The position numbers and the translations under genes were made by a program. The notes under the pieces were generated by a model. It worked only from the letters and a program-made list of their open reading frames with translations. It was not told where the DNA came from and searched no databases. This document shows positions 9,263 through 18,084 of a DNA stretch of 64,000 nucleotides, piece after piece. Within the stretch, counting starts at the first letter, position 1, and each line of letters starts with the position of its first letter. Origin of the DNA: Nonomuraea maritima (GTDB taxonomy: Bacteria > Actinomycetota > Actinomycetes > Streptosporangiales > Streptosporangiaceae); NCBI RefSeq assembly GCF_900100395.1, contig NZ_FNFB01000006.1:186001-250000 (forward strand). Direction: 5' to 3'.

Positions 9263-10594
9263 TCAGCGAGTTGTGACGAAGTCGGCAGCATCGCGCGGCG
9301 CACGGTCGCGCGGCGGCGCCGCCGCGTGCCCCACGGCCACGCAGCCCATCGGGTCCCAGGTCTCGGGCAGGTCGAGCACCTCGCGGACGACCGGACGGCA
9401 GAACATCGTGGACGACACCCACGCCGAGCCGAGCCCCTCGACGGCGAGCTGGACGAGGAAGTTCTGCACCCCGGCGCCCGTCGCCACCACGAACATCTCC
9501 CGCTCCGAGGCGTTGCGCCGGTCGTCGCGGTAGGTGTGCGAACCGTCCATCACCAGGCACGGCACCACCAGGTAAGGCGCGTTGCGCAGCACGTCGCCGC
9601 GCCTGACCCGCTTGGCGATCGACTCCTCGGAGAACCCGTCGCCGCGCAGGTCGGCGATCCACGCCTCGCGCATCGCGTCGAGCAGTTTCGTCCGGGTGTC
9701 GGCCGACTCCAGCAGCACGAACCGCCACGGCGTCGTGTGGTGCGGCGCCGGGGCCGCGATGCCCGCCGCGACCGCCCGGCGCACCGCCTCGGGATCGACG
9801 GGCCGGTCGGAGAACTCCCTGATCGTCCGGCGGGCGAAGACGACGTCGCGCGACCCGTGGCGGAACATGTCCTCGTCGGCCGGCCGTACGAGGGGCCGCA
9901 CGCCGGGGCCGTCGTCGTCGGTCACCAGGTGGGCGAGACCGCGCACGATCGCGGCAGGAACGCCCGCGAGCTTGCCCTTGACCAGCTCGGCCGCGCTCGC
10001 GATCTCGTCGACCAGTGCCGTCACCGTGGCGTTCAGCTGGTTGCCGTAGGAGTCGGACGAGCCGCGGAAGTCGTCGAGCGGGCGCACGCCGGCGGCGCCG
10101 ATCGCGACGTCGGTGAGGCCGTTGCGCCAGGGCCGCCCGAACGTGTCGGAGACGACCACGCCCACGCGCGCGCCCAGCCCCGCCCGGATGCGGCGGGCCG
10201 AGGCGTCAGGGTCCTCCGGCAGGAGCAGCACGGTGCCGGGCTCGGTGTTGGAGGCGTCGACCCCCGCGGCGGCCATGACGAAGCCGTGCCGCGTCTGGGT
10301 GATGACGGTCTCGCCGCGCCGGGCGACGACGCGCTCGGTCTCCTCCGCGATCGCGGCGGCGCGGTCGGGCGCGTGCCGCACCCGTCCCTCCGCCTTACTG
10401 ACGATCTTGGACGTGACCACGACGATGTCGCCGTCACGCAGGTCGGCGTGGCGCAGCAGCGCCGCGACGTCGTCGCCGGGCCGTACCTCGCCGATGCCGG
10501 TGATCGCGATCACCTCGAAACGGGCGGGGGCGGTGCTTGCTGTCGCGCTCATCGCATCGGCTCCTGCTGGGGTTGTACGGTCTGCTGCGGTCAT
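9263..10594 (-). CDS. fbiB: coenzyme F420-0:L-glutamate ligase fused to FMN-binding nitroreductase-like domain
   Basis: 443 residues. The N-terminal half is a CofE-type gamma-glutamyl ligase ([55 protein letters not shown]). The C-terminal half is a nitroreductase-like domain ([41 protein letters not shown]) as in mycobacterial FbiB. It adds glutamates to F420-0, and the C-terminal domain is known in mycobacteria to reduce the dehydro form. ATG at 10594 overlaps the fbiA stop (ATGA), so the two genes are translationally coupled. A longer frame reading back into fbiA is out of phase with fbiA and is not a fusion. Confidence 0.95.
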   Translation of the reverse strand: MTAADRTTPAGADAMSATASTAPARFEVIAITGIGEVRPGDDVAALLRHADLRDGDIVVVTSKIVSKAEGRVRHAPDRAAAIAEETERVVARRGETVITQTRHGFVMAAAGVDASNTEPGTVLLLPEDPDASARRIRAGLGARVGVVVSDTFGRPWRNGLTDVAIGAAGVRPLDDFRGSSDSYGNQLNATVTALVDEIASAAELVKGKLAGVPAAIVRGLAHLVTDDDGPGVRPLVRPADEDMFRHGSRDVVFARRTIREFSDRPVDPEAVRRAVAAGIAAPAPHHTTPWRFVLLESADTRTKLLDAMREAWIADLRGDGFSEESIAKRVRRGDVLRNAPYLVVPCLVMDGSHTYRDDRRNASEREMFVVATGAGVQNFLVQLAVEGLGSAWVSSTMFCRPVVREVLDLPETWDPMGCVAVGHAAAPPRDRAPRDAADFVTTR

Positions 10595-11529
10595 CCGGCG
10601 AGCTCCAGGGCGAGGTCGAGGGCGGAGCGGGCGATGTCGGCCGCGGCGTCGGCGTCGTGCATGAGGATCGGACGGGCCAGCACCCGCACGCCGTCGAGCG
10701 CCACGCCGGAGTCCTCGTCGGCGACCAGCCAGCCGTCGACCAGTTCGGAGCCGTACAGCTCCAGGACGGCCTGCGCGGTGGTCTCGACGCCGATGGCGGT
10801 CAGGCAGGCGTCGGCCATGCCGCGCACCGGAGCGCCGCCGATGATCGGCGAGACGCCGACCACGGTCTTGGGCAGCAGGGCGTCGCGGATGCCGGGGATC
10901 TGGAGGATCGTGCCGATGCTCACCACCGGGTTGGACGGCGGCAGGATCACCACGTCGGCCCGCTCGATGGCCTCCAGCACGCCGGGGGCCGGCTTGGCGG
11001 TGTCGAGCCCCACGAGCGCGAACTCCTGGGCGGGCACCGAGGCGCGCAGCCGGATCCACCACTCCTGGAAGTGGACCGCGCGCCTGCCCTGCTCGTCCTC
11101 GATGACGACGTGGGTCTCGCAGCGGTCGTCGGTCATCGGCAGCAGCTCGACGCCGGGCTGCCAGCGGGTGCACAGCGCCCGCGTGATCTGCGAGAGCGGG
11201 AAGCCGGCCTCGAGCATCTGGGAGCGTACGACGTGGGTGGCGAGGTCGCGGTCGCCGAGCCCGAACCACTGCGGCTCGACGCCGTACGCGGCCAGCTCCT
11301 CCTTGACGACGTGGGTCTCGTCGGTGCGGCCCCAGCCCTGCTCCTCGTTGATGCCGCCCCCCAGCGTGTACATCACGGTGTCGAGGTCGGGGCAGACGCG
11401 CAGGCCGAAGAGGGTGATGTCGTCACCGGTGTTGCCGATGACGGTGATGGAGGCGTCAGGGGCGGTGGCGCGCAGGCCGCGAAGGAAACGGGCGCCGCCG
11501 ATGCCTCCGGCGAGGGACACGATGTGCAT
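10591..11529 (-). CDS. fbiA: 2-phospho-L-lactate / phosphoenolpyruvate transferase of F420 biosynthesis
   Basis: 312 residues, the normal CofD/FbiA length. The start [19 protein letters not shown] is the conserved CofD N-terminus, followed by [19 protein letters not shown] and [13 protein letters not shown]. The enzyme transfers the phospho-lactyl or phosphoenolpyruvyl group from its guanylyl carrier to the deazaflavin FO. It is first in the fbiA-fbiB pair. Its promoter must lie in the 169-base gap shared with the divergent gene at 11699. Confidence 0.96.
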   Translation of the reverse strand: MHIVSLAGGIGGARFLRGLRATAPDASITVIGNTGDDITLFGLRVCPDLDTVMYTLGGGINEEQGWGRTDETHVVKEELAAYGVEPQWFGLGDRDLATHVVRSQMLEAGFPLSQITRALCTRWQPGVELLPMTDDRCETHVVIEDEQGRRAVHFQEWWIRLRASVPAQEFALVGLDTAKPAPGVLEAIERADVVILPPSNPVVSIGTILQIPGIRDALLPKTVVGVSPIIGGAPVRGMADACLTAIGVETTAQAVLELYGSELVDGWLVADEDSGVALDGVRVLARPILMHDADAAADIARSALDLALELAG

Positions 11530-11698
11530 GCGGCCCAGTCTTCCACCGGGTTGCGGATGCCCGGATCCCGGATCAGGTTTCCCCTAGATATGCCGATATA
11601 TAGGGCTTTGGTGCGTAAGAGGTTTCTGGGACTTCCGCCGGGAGAGTCAGTGTTGTGGCAAACTCCCTTCGGGCCAAAGGGTCCGATGGGGGTTACTC

Positions 11699-13873
11699 GT
11701 GAGCAAAATTGACGTCACCCGGCTCAGGGAGCCGGCCGCCTGGATCGCGCTCGTCACCGGATTGATGAACGTGATCCTGGCGATCGGCCACATCCTGATC
11801 AGCCCGTCGGCCTTCGGTTCGTCGTTCGCGGAGCGCTCGATGGCGTTCTTCCCCAACCTGACGAGCCCGATCGTGCCGGCGCTGCTGCTGGGCGCGGTGC
11901 TCCTGGTCACCAAGGTCGGCCCGCCGTCGCCCAAGGCCAAGCTCTTCGCGTACGGCGCCGCCGCCGGGCTGGCGCTCGCCACCGTCTTCGGTCTGATCGC
12001 GCTGCTCGCCGGCATGGCGTCCGGAGCCGGGGCGCGGTCCACCGTCGAGCACTTCTTCCTCGGCGCCCCCACGCTCGCGCTCACCGCCATCGCCCTGGTG
12101 TACCTGCTTCCTCAGGTCACGGCCGAGCGTCCGGCCGCGCAGGTCCACGGCCAGTTCGGCCGGCAGCCGGGCTCCTTCGGCCAGCCCGACCAGCCGCAGC
12201 CAGGCCCGCAGCACCCCGGCTACGGCGGTCCCCAGGATCAGCACCCCGGCTACGGTCCCCAGGACCAGCCCGCCGCGTACGGCCAGCAGCCCCCGTCCCA
12301 GCCCGCATTCGGCCAGCAGGAGCAGCCCCCCGGCTCCTACGGCCAGCAGCCGGCGTACGGCCAGCAGCCCCCGTCCGGCCAGGAACCCTCGTACGGTCAG
12401 GAGCCCTCGTACGGCCAGGCTCAGGAGCCCGGTTTCGGCCAGGGCCAGGAGTCCGGTTTCGGGCAGGAGCCCGGCTTCGGTCAGAACCAGGAACCGGGCT
12501 ACGGCCAGCAGCAGGGTCAGGAGCCCGGCTTCGGCCAGGGTCAGGAGCCGAACTTCGGGCAGCAGCCCGCGCCGGCCCAGGCGTACGGACAGCAGCCGCC
12601 GTCCGCCGCGCAGCCCGGTTACGGCCAGCAGCCCCCTTCCGGCCAGTTCTTCGGCCAGCAGCCCGCCCAGGGCCAGGACCCCGCCTACGGCCAGCAGCCC
12701 GTGTACGGCCAGCCAGGTTACGACCAGCCAGGTTACGACCAGCAGCCCCCTTCCGGTCAGGGCTACGGCCAGCAGCCCCCGTCCGGTCAGCAGCCGGCCT
12801 ACGGTCAGCAGCCGCCGTCGGGACACCAGCCCGCCTACGACCAGCAACCGCCCTCCGGCCAGGGCTACGGTCAGCAGCCGCCCTCCGGTCAGGGTTACGG
12901 TCAGCAGCCGCCGTCCGGACACCAGCCCGGTTACGGGCAGCAGCCGCCGAGCTTCGGCGGGCAGCCCGACCAGGCCGGTTACGGTGCGCAGCAGCCCGAG
13001 GCCCCCGCCGCCCATGTTCCGCAGGCGGGGTCGTACCAGCCGATCAGGGCCGCGCTGCCCGCCGCCCCGTCGGACCAGCGCCAGCCGGAACAGCCGAGCC
13101 AGGCCGGTCAGCAGGGCCAGCAGAGTCAGGACTTCCAGGGCTTCGGCCAGCACGGCTACGCGGGCGCCGAGACCACGCCCCCTGGGTCGGCGTACTCGAC
13201 CCCACCCGCCGGCGAGTACACCCCCGCGCCGTACGTCCCGGCCGACAGCCAGCCGAACGTCTACGGCCAGCAGAGCCAGAACCCCTACGCCCCCGCGGAC
13301 CAGCCCCCGTTCCAGCCGCCGGCGGAAACCCTGCCCAACGCCTTCTCCGCCCCCGCGGAGCCGGCCCAGAACGCGCCGTTCCCGCCGGCCGAGCAGCCCG
13401 CCTTCGGCCAGCAGCCGTACGGGCAGAACGCCTTCGACCAGCAGACCGGCCAGCCGTTCACCGGGTACTCCGGCCAGGAGTTCGGGGCGTCGTCCGGCTA
13501 CCAGGAGCCCGACCTCCCGGTGGACCCGCGCTCGCAGCAGCTGCTGGACGCCTACCAGCAGGCCGAGTCGTACCAGCACGCGAACTCCGCGGGCACCCAG
13601 CCGGAGCTGCGCGCGCCGGACTACTCGGGCCAGCAGGGCAGGCCGTACGACGACCCGTTCGGACACCCCCAGCAGCCCCCGCAGCCCGGCGGCGGGTACG
13701 AGCCCCAGCAGGGTCAGTACCAGCCGACCCACCAGGCCTCCCCGGCGGGCTGGCCGGACGGTCAGGCCGAGTCGACGATGCGGATCGACCCGTTCGGCGG
13801 CGAGCAGCGCCGTCCCGGGGACGACCCGATCGACCCGACCGCCATATACACCCCCAACGAGCCACGCAGGTAA
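11699..13873 (+). CDS. membrane protein with very long YGQQ/PPSG low-complexity tail
   Basis: 724 residues from GTG 11699, with a purine-rich stretch (gatggggg) just upstream. Residues 1-145 contain four hydrophobic helices at about 13-33, 56-74, 81-106 and 121-140. From about 145 to the end it is a low-complexity chain of Tyr, Gly, Gln, Pro and Ser. It is built from units such as [19 protein letters not shown] and PAYGQQ, degenerating toward the C-terminus, which ends [13 protein letters not shown]. No catalytic domain is seen. Composition resembles the phase-separating tails of eukaryotic FET proteins. Shorter Gln/Pro/Gly-rich tails on small membrane proteins are common in actinomycetes, but this one is extreme. 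Function unknown. Confidence 0.85.
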   Translation: MSKIDVTRLREPAAWIALVTGLMNVILAIGHILISPSAFGSSFAERSMAFFPNLTSPIVPALLLGAVLLVTKVGPPSPKAKLFAYGAAAGLALATVFGLIALLAGMASGAGARSTVEHFFLGAPTLALTAIALVYLLPQVTAERPAAQVHGQFGRQPGSFGQPDQPQPGPQHPGYGGPQDQHPGYGPQDQPAAYGQQPPSQPAFGQQEQPPGSYGQQPAYGQQPPSGQEPSYGQEPSYGQAQEPGFGQGQESGFGQEPGFGQNQEPGYGQQQGQEPGFGQGQEPNFGQQPAPAQAYGQQPPSAAQPGYGQQPPSGQFFGQQPAQGQDPAYGQQPVYGQPGYDQPGYDQQPPSGQGYGQQPPSGQQPAYGQQPPSGHQPAYDQQPPSGQGYGQQPPSGQGYGQQPPSGHQPGYGQQPPSFGGQPDQAGYGAQQPEAPAAHVPQAGSYQPIRAALPAAPSDQRQPEQPSQAGQQGQQSQDFQGFGQHGYAGAETTPPGSAYSTPPAGEYTPAPYVPADSQPNVYGQQSQNPYAPADQPPFQPPAETLPNAFSAPAEPAQNAPFPPAEQPAFGQQPYGQNAFDQQTGQPFTGYSGQEFGASSGYQEPDLPVDPRSQQLLDAYQQAESYQHANSAGTQPELRAPDYSGQQGRPYDDPFGHPQQPPQPGGGYEPQQGQYQPTHQASPAGWPDGQAESTMRIDPFGGEQRRPGDDPIDPTAIYTPNEPRR
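12130..13000 (+). repeat. coding tandem repeats ([12 protein letters not shown])
   Basis: The densest part of the repeat tail. Units of roughly 24-36 bases with cores such as ggccagcagcccccgtccgg recur many times with small changes. They stay in frame and alternate between YGQQPPSG and the QEPGFGQ type (about 12420-12560). Slippage or recombination should make the length variable. Confidence 0.85.
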
Positions 13874-14070
13874 CGGACCAGCAATGAAGGACTAGAGACA
13901 AGGTTTGCCACGGGCGGGCGTGTATCCCGCCCTGGTACGGTTCCGACCGCTGACAGCGTTGGAACAAGCCAGGTTGGCGCCATGCACGCAAGGTGTCGGC
14001 CAGGCGAGAATCTCACATGCCGAGCACACCGGGGCGAGCTCTGGTCTTTCCCCGGATACCTGCATGCCGC
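13874..14070. other. intergenic region upstream of whiB promoter
   Basis: About 200 bases without a convincing gene. Short plus- and minus-strand frames exist but have no ribosome site or typical codon use. It presumably holds more of the long whiB regulatory region. Confidence 0.5.
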
Positions 14071-14104
14071 TTGACGCCACGTGCAGCACACGCATGTAAT
14101 TACA
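14071..14104 (+). promoter_or_regulatory. candidate whiB promoter with TGTAATTACA palindrome
   Basis: TTGACG at 14071-14076 and TGTAAT at 14095-14100 sit 18 bases apart, a good -35/-10 pair for a housekeeping-type sigma factor. The -10 lies inside the perfect palindrome TGTAATTACA (14095-14104), which could be a regulator site. A second GTTGTTAC follows at about 14109. The leader to the GTG at 14193 would be about 85 bases. Confidence 0.5.
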
Positions 14105-14192
14105 ACCATGTTGTTACGCCTTCCAGTGGGTGGGTACTAAGGAAGGCGTCCATGGGGGGCTCCATTGCGGGCGGGCGGCAGGGAGGTGTGCA

Positions 14193-14453
14193 GTGACCGA
14201 TCCGGTCATCGCACAGGAACAGCTTGACGCTGAAGAACTCGGCTGGCAGGAGCGCGCACTGTGCGCGCAGACGGATCCGGAGGCGTTCTTCCCGGAGAAA
14301 GGAGGCTCCACCCGAGAGGCCAAGAAGGTCTGCCGATCGTGCGAAGTACGTGCCGAGTGCCTGGAATACGCGCTTGAGCACGACGAGCGGTTCGGCATCT
14401 GGGGTGGGCTGTCCGAGCGGGAGCGCAGACGGATCAAGCGTCAGGCCGTATAG
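14193..14453 (+). CDS. whiB: WhiB-family iron-sulfur transcription factor (WhiB/WhmD type)
   Basis: 86 residues from GTG 14193, preceded by a strong GGGAGG (14181-14186). Four cluster cysteines are present (Cys24, Cys47, Cys50, Cys56), followed by the FGIWGG turn and a basic tail RERRRIKR. The stretch WQERALCAQTDPEAFFPEKG matches Streptomyces WhiB and mycobacterial WhmD/WhiB2 almost exactly, so this is the sporulation-septation orthologue rather than another Wbl protein. In Streptomyces WhiB acts with WhiA to start sporulation division. The location near fbiAB and manB is the conserved one. A hairpin terminator follows at 14468. Confidence 0.96.
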   Translation: MTDPVIAQEQLDAEELGWQERALCAQTDPEAFFPEKGGSTREAKKVCRSCEVRAECLEYALEHDERFGIWGGLSERERRRIKRQAV

Positions 14454-14467
14454 GTACAGGGGGGAGG

Positions 14468-14497
14468 GGGTCGCACGGGTCGCCGTGTGACCCTTTT
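14468..14497 (+). terminator. rho-independent terminator of whiB
   Basis: Inverted repeat gggtcgcacgg / ccgtgtgaccc (one G-U pair), four-base loop, then TTTT at 14494-14497. Confidence 0.8.
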
Positions 14498-14568
14498 CGC
14501 ATCTCCTGACAGGGTTCCACCTGTATTGTGGGCGCGCCTGATCTTCCCCCTTCCGGAGTCGCCCACCG

Positions 14569-17500
14569 ATGTCACGTCCCTTCGTCACCGCGGTCGTCGT
14601 CGCCCACGACGGCGCGCGCTGGCTCGGGGAGACGCTGCGCGCGCTGCTCAGCCAGAGCCGCAGGCCCGACCGGGTGTCCGGCGTCGACAACGGCAGCAAG
14701 GACGGCTCGGCCGAGCTGCTGGCCCAGACGCTGGGCGCCGGCAACGTGATCTCCCTGCCCCGCACCACCGGCTTCGGTGAAGCCGTCGCCGAGGCGCTCG
14801 CCGACCTGCCGCCCGCAGGCCGCGAGGAGTGGATCTGGCTGATCCACGACGACTGCGCCCCCGACAGGCGCGCGCTGGAGGCGCTGCTCGCCGCGGCCGA
14901 GGACGACCCCAAGGCCGCCGTGCTCGGCCCCAAGCTGCGCGACTGGATCGACCGGCGCCGGCTGCTGGAGATGGGCGTGACCGTGGGCCGCACCGGCCGC
15001 CGGGACACCGGCCTGGAGCCGGGCGAGTTCGACCAGGGCCAGTACGGCGGGACACGCGACGTGCTGTCGGTGTCCACGGCCGGCATGCTCATCCGGCGCG
15101 ACGTGTGGGAGAAGGCCGGGGGGCTCGACCCGTACCTGCCGTTGTTCCGCGACGACCTCGACCTGTGCTGGCGCGTCCGCAACGCCGGTCACAAGGTGCT
15201 GAGCGTGACCTCCGCCGTGGCCTGGCACGCCGAGGCGTCGGCGCGCAGGCGGCGGCCCGTCGCGGTGAGCGGCGACCACCCCCGCCGCCTCGACCGCCGC
15301 AACGCGATCTTCGTGGTCCTCGCCAACCTGCCGCTCGGCGCGATGCTCTGGGCGCTGCTGCGCAACGTCGTCAGCGCGCTCGTGCGCACGGTGCTGTTCG
15401 TCGTGAGCAAGCAACCGGCGAACGCGCTGGACGAGGTGCTGGCCATGGGGTCGATCCTGGCGCATCCCGGACGGCTGAGACAGGCCCGCCGCGCCCGCCG
15501 TCAAGGCCGCAAGCGCGGATATGTCGTCATCAAGCACCTGATGACCTCCCGTTGGACGACGTTCCGGCGGTTCACCGACATGGTGCAGGGCTTCCTCTCC
15601 GGGGAAGGACCCCTCGACGCGCAGGGACGTCACCAGCACGCGGCCACGGACGACGAGAACGAGCTCGTCCCGCCGCCCGACACAGGGGCCGTGAAACGGT
15701 TCGTCGGCCGTCCCGGCGTCGTCCTCATGTTCGCGCTCAGCCTCGTCGCGCTCGTGGCCGAACGGTCGCTGCTCGGCGGGGAACGGCTCGGCGGCGGCGC
15801 GCTCGTCCCCGTGGCGGGCGGCGCGACCGACCTGTGGACCTTCTACACCGAGGGGTTCCACGACGTCGGGCTCGGTTCGACCGCCCCCGCGCCGCCGTAC
15901 GTCGCGGTGCTCGCCGTGCTGTCCACGCTGGCGTTCGGCAAGCCGTGGGTGGCGGTGTCGGTGCTGCTGCTCGGCTCGGTGCCGCTGGCGGGGGCCACGG
16001 CGTACCTGGCCACGCGGCACCTCGTCCCCGCCGTGTCGGCGCGGGCGTGGGCGGCGGGCACGTACGCGCTGCTGCCCGTCGCGACGGGCGCCATCTCCGC
16101 GGGACGGCTGGGGACGGCGGTCGTGTTCGTGCTGATCCCCGTGTACGCCTGGCTCATCGCCATGCTGCTGTCGGGGGAGCCGCGCCGGGCCCGCAGGTCC
16201 GCCTGGGGCCTCGGGTTGCTCCTCACGGTCGGCACGGCCTTCGTGCCGCTCGTCTACCCGCTCGTCGCGGTTCTCGGTGTGGTGAGCGCGCTCACCGTCC
16301 GCTCTCTCACCACCCGCTCACTGTTCACCGCCCAGGCGACGGCTGCCCCCGACCTGCACACCGCTGGGGAACCCGCCGACTTCTTCAACGACCAGGCACC
16401 AGCGGCCCAGGAGGCAACCGCCGATCTCTTCGGGTCAGCGGCCTCCCATCCCAGCGCCCAGAGCTCCGCCTCCAATGGTCAGGGTGCCGCGGGGGAGAAC
16501 CTCTTCAGCGCGGCCGCCCCAGGTGCTGTCGGACAGGGGCGGGGCGCGAGCGTCGCCGCCGCGCTCGGCCAACGGCGGGCCGGCGGCGTCGCCGCGGCCA
16601 TCGGACAAGAGAGGGCCGGCGTCGCCGCGGCCATCGGTCAGGGGCGGGCGCGCCACGGGGCCGCAGTCCCGTCGGGCCACGAACCCGCGGGTCCGCACGG
16701 GCCGGGTCCGGTCGCGGCCGGTTCCGTCCTCGCGGACCAGGCGGACTTCCCGCAGGACGCGGGCGAGGCGGCCCGGGGCCGTCGGGGCCGCCGCGGACGC
16801 GGCGCCGGCCCCGAAAGCACGAGCTCCGTGCCCACCGGCCCCGAGCTCGCCCCAGAGGGGAGCGACGCTGAGAGGGGCCGGCGCGGGCGGCGCATGGCTG
16901 GTCGCGCGAGCGAGCGAGCAGCCGGTCGGGCGACCACGCGCGCAGCCGGTCGGTCGAGCGAGCGCGCGGGCGAGCGTGCGGCCGGGCGGGCGGGCGCGGG
17001 TGTGGCCGGCCGGGACGCCCGTGAGGGGGAGGTCCGGGGTGGGGTGGCCGCGTCGATGGGGATCGCGCTCGGGGTTCCGCTCGTGCTCCTCATGCCGTGG
17101 CTGGCGACCCTGGTCACCGACCCCGCCCGGTTCCTCATGGAGGCGGGCCTGAACGACCCCGCACTCGCCGACCCGTCCATCGCCGCCGAGTCGCTGCTGG
17201 CGCTGAGCCCGGGAGGGCCCGGGCTGCCGCCGCTGTGGGTGACGGCCGGCCTGATGGCGGTGGCCCTGGCCGCGCTGCTCATGCGCCGCCAGCGCGTGAT
17301 CGTGGCCTTCGGCTGGGGCGTCGCGCTCTACGGCATCCTGGCGGCCGTCCTGGTCAGCCGGTTCACCGTCGAGGGCGCCCCGGTCTGGCCTGGCGTGCCG
17401 CTCGCGGTCGCCGGCGCGGGGCTGGTCGTCCTCGTGGGCCTGACCGCGCACCGCCTGTCCGAGATCCGCGCCGCCGGCGGGACGCGCAGGCTGGCCGCGC

Positions 17501-18084
17501 TGGCGGTCGCGGCGGTCGCGTTCAGCACGCCGCTGCTGGCCGCAGGACACTGGATGGTCACCGGCGTACGCGGCCCGCTCACGGGTGACGCGCCCGACGT
17601 GCTGCCCGCGCTGGCGGTGTCCCGGAGCGCGAACGGCGAGCGGACGCTGGTGATCAAGGGTTCCGCGCTGACGATCCTGCACGGGCGTACCCCGCTGGTC
17701 GGCGAGGCGGAGCTGCCCGCCGCGTCCGAGGCCCGCGCGAAGGTGGTGGCGGCGGCGCAGGGCCTGGTCGGCGGGCGCGGCGGCGACGCGGCCACGCTGG
17801 CCAGGTACGGCATCGCGATGGTCTCCGTCGCGCCGCCCGTCTCGCCGACGCTGGCGAGGACCCTCGACTCGCAGCCGTCGCTGCACCGGCTGAGCCTGTC
17901 GGAAGCGGGCGGCCTGTGGGGGCTGGCCGAGCAGGTCACCCGTGTGCCGGCGCAGCCGGTGAGCATCCTGCACACACCGTGGCTGTGGGCGCAGGGCGTG
18001 CTGGTCGTCGTGATCGTGATCCTGGCCTCGCCGGGCCGGCGTCCGTCCGAGGGCGTCGGGCAGGCCGCGTCGGCGGGGGCGTGA
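14569..18084 (+). CDS. GT2 glycosyltransferase with large polytopic membrane C-terminus
   Basis: 1171 residues. Residues 1-270 form a GT-A domain: VTAVVVAHDGARWLGETL, VDNGSKDGSAE, the metal-binding HDD (Asp94-Asp95) and FRDDLDLCWR (about 193-202). From about residue 377 onward come many membrane helices. Between helices, roughly residues 590-825, lies an Ala/Gly/Arg/Ser-rich insertion (RGRRGRRGRG, then repeated SERAAGRA-type units) that looks disordered. Similar long GT2 membrane proteins sit beside whiB in other actinomycetes. The stop overlaps the next gene by one base, so the two are probably co-translated. The role is likely transfer of a sugar to a lipid or cell-wall acceptor; the acceptor is unknown. 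Confidence 0.85.
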   Translation: MSRPFVTAVVVAHDGARWLGETLRALLSQSRRPDRVSGVDNGSKDGSAELLAQTLGAGNVISLPRTTGFGEAVAEALADLPPAGREEWIWLIHDDCAPDRRALEALLAAAEDDPKAAVLGPKLRDWIDRRRLLEMGVTVGRTGRRDTGLEPGEFDQGQYGGTRDVLSVSTAGMLIRRDVWEKAGGLDPYLPLFRDDLDLCWRVRNAGHKVLSVTSAVAWHAEASARRRRPVAVSGDHPRRLDRRNAIFVVLANLPLGAMLWALLRNVVSALVRTVLFVVSKQPANALDEVLAMGSILAHPGRLRQARRARRQGRKRGYVVIKHLMTSRWTTFRRFTDMVQGFLSGEGPLDAQGRHQHAATDDENELVPPPDTGAVKRFVGRPGVVLMFALSLVALVAERSLLGGERLGGGALVPVAGGATDLWTFYTEGFHDVGLGSTAPAPPYVAVLAVLSTLAFGKPWVAVSVLLLGSVPLAGATAYLATRHLVPAVSARAWAAGTYALLPVATGAISAGRLGTAVVFVLIPVYAWLIAMLLSGEPRRARRSAWGLGLLLTVGTAFVPLVYPLVAVLGVVSALTVRSLTTRSLFTAQATAAPDLHTAGEPADFFNDQAPAAQEATADLFGSAASHPSAQSSASNGQGAAGENLFSAAAPGAVGQGRGASVAAALGQRRAGGVAAAIGQERAGVAAAIGQGRARHGAAVPSGHEPAGPHGPGPVAAGSVLADQADFPQDAGEAARGRRGRRGRGAGPESTSSVPTGPELAPEGSDAERGRRGRRMAGRASERAAGRATTRAAGRSSERAGERAAGRAGAGVAGRDAREGEVRGGVAASMGIALGVPLVLLMPWLATLVTDPARFLMEAGLNDPALADPSIAAESLLALSPGGPGLPPLWVTAGLMAVALAALLMRRQRVIVAFGWGVALYGILAAVLVSRFTVEGAPVWPGVPLAVAGAGLVVLVGLTAHRLSEIRAAGGTRRLAALAVAAVAFSTPLLAAGHWMVTGVRGPLTGDAPDVLPALAVSRSANGERTLVIKGSALTILHGRTPLVGEAELPAASEARAKVVAAAQGLVGGRGGDAATLARYGIAMVSVAPPVSPTLARTLDSQPSLHRLSLSEAGGLWGLAEQVTRVPAQPVSILHTPWLWAQGVLVVVIVILASPGRRPSEGVGQAASAGA

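Noticed and set aside
9263..11269. A 668-codon minus-strand frame that seems to fuse an upstream region to FbiB
   Set aside because: The upstream part is the fbiA gene read in the wrong frame. The real arrangement is two genes with an ATGA overlap at 10591-10594.
12130..13000. CRISPR-like or satellite array
   Set aside because: The repeats are in frame, translate to a coherent peptide pattern and have no unique spacers of constant size.
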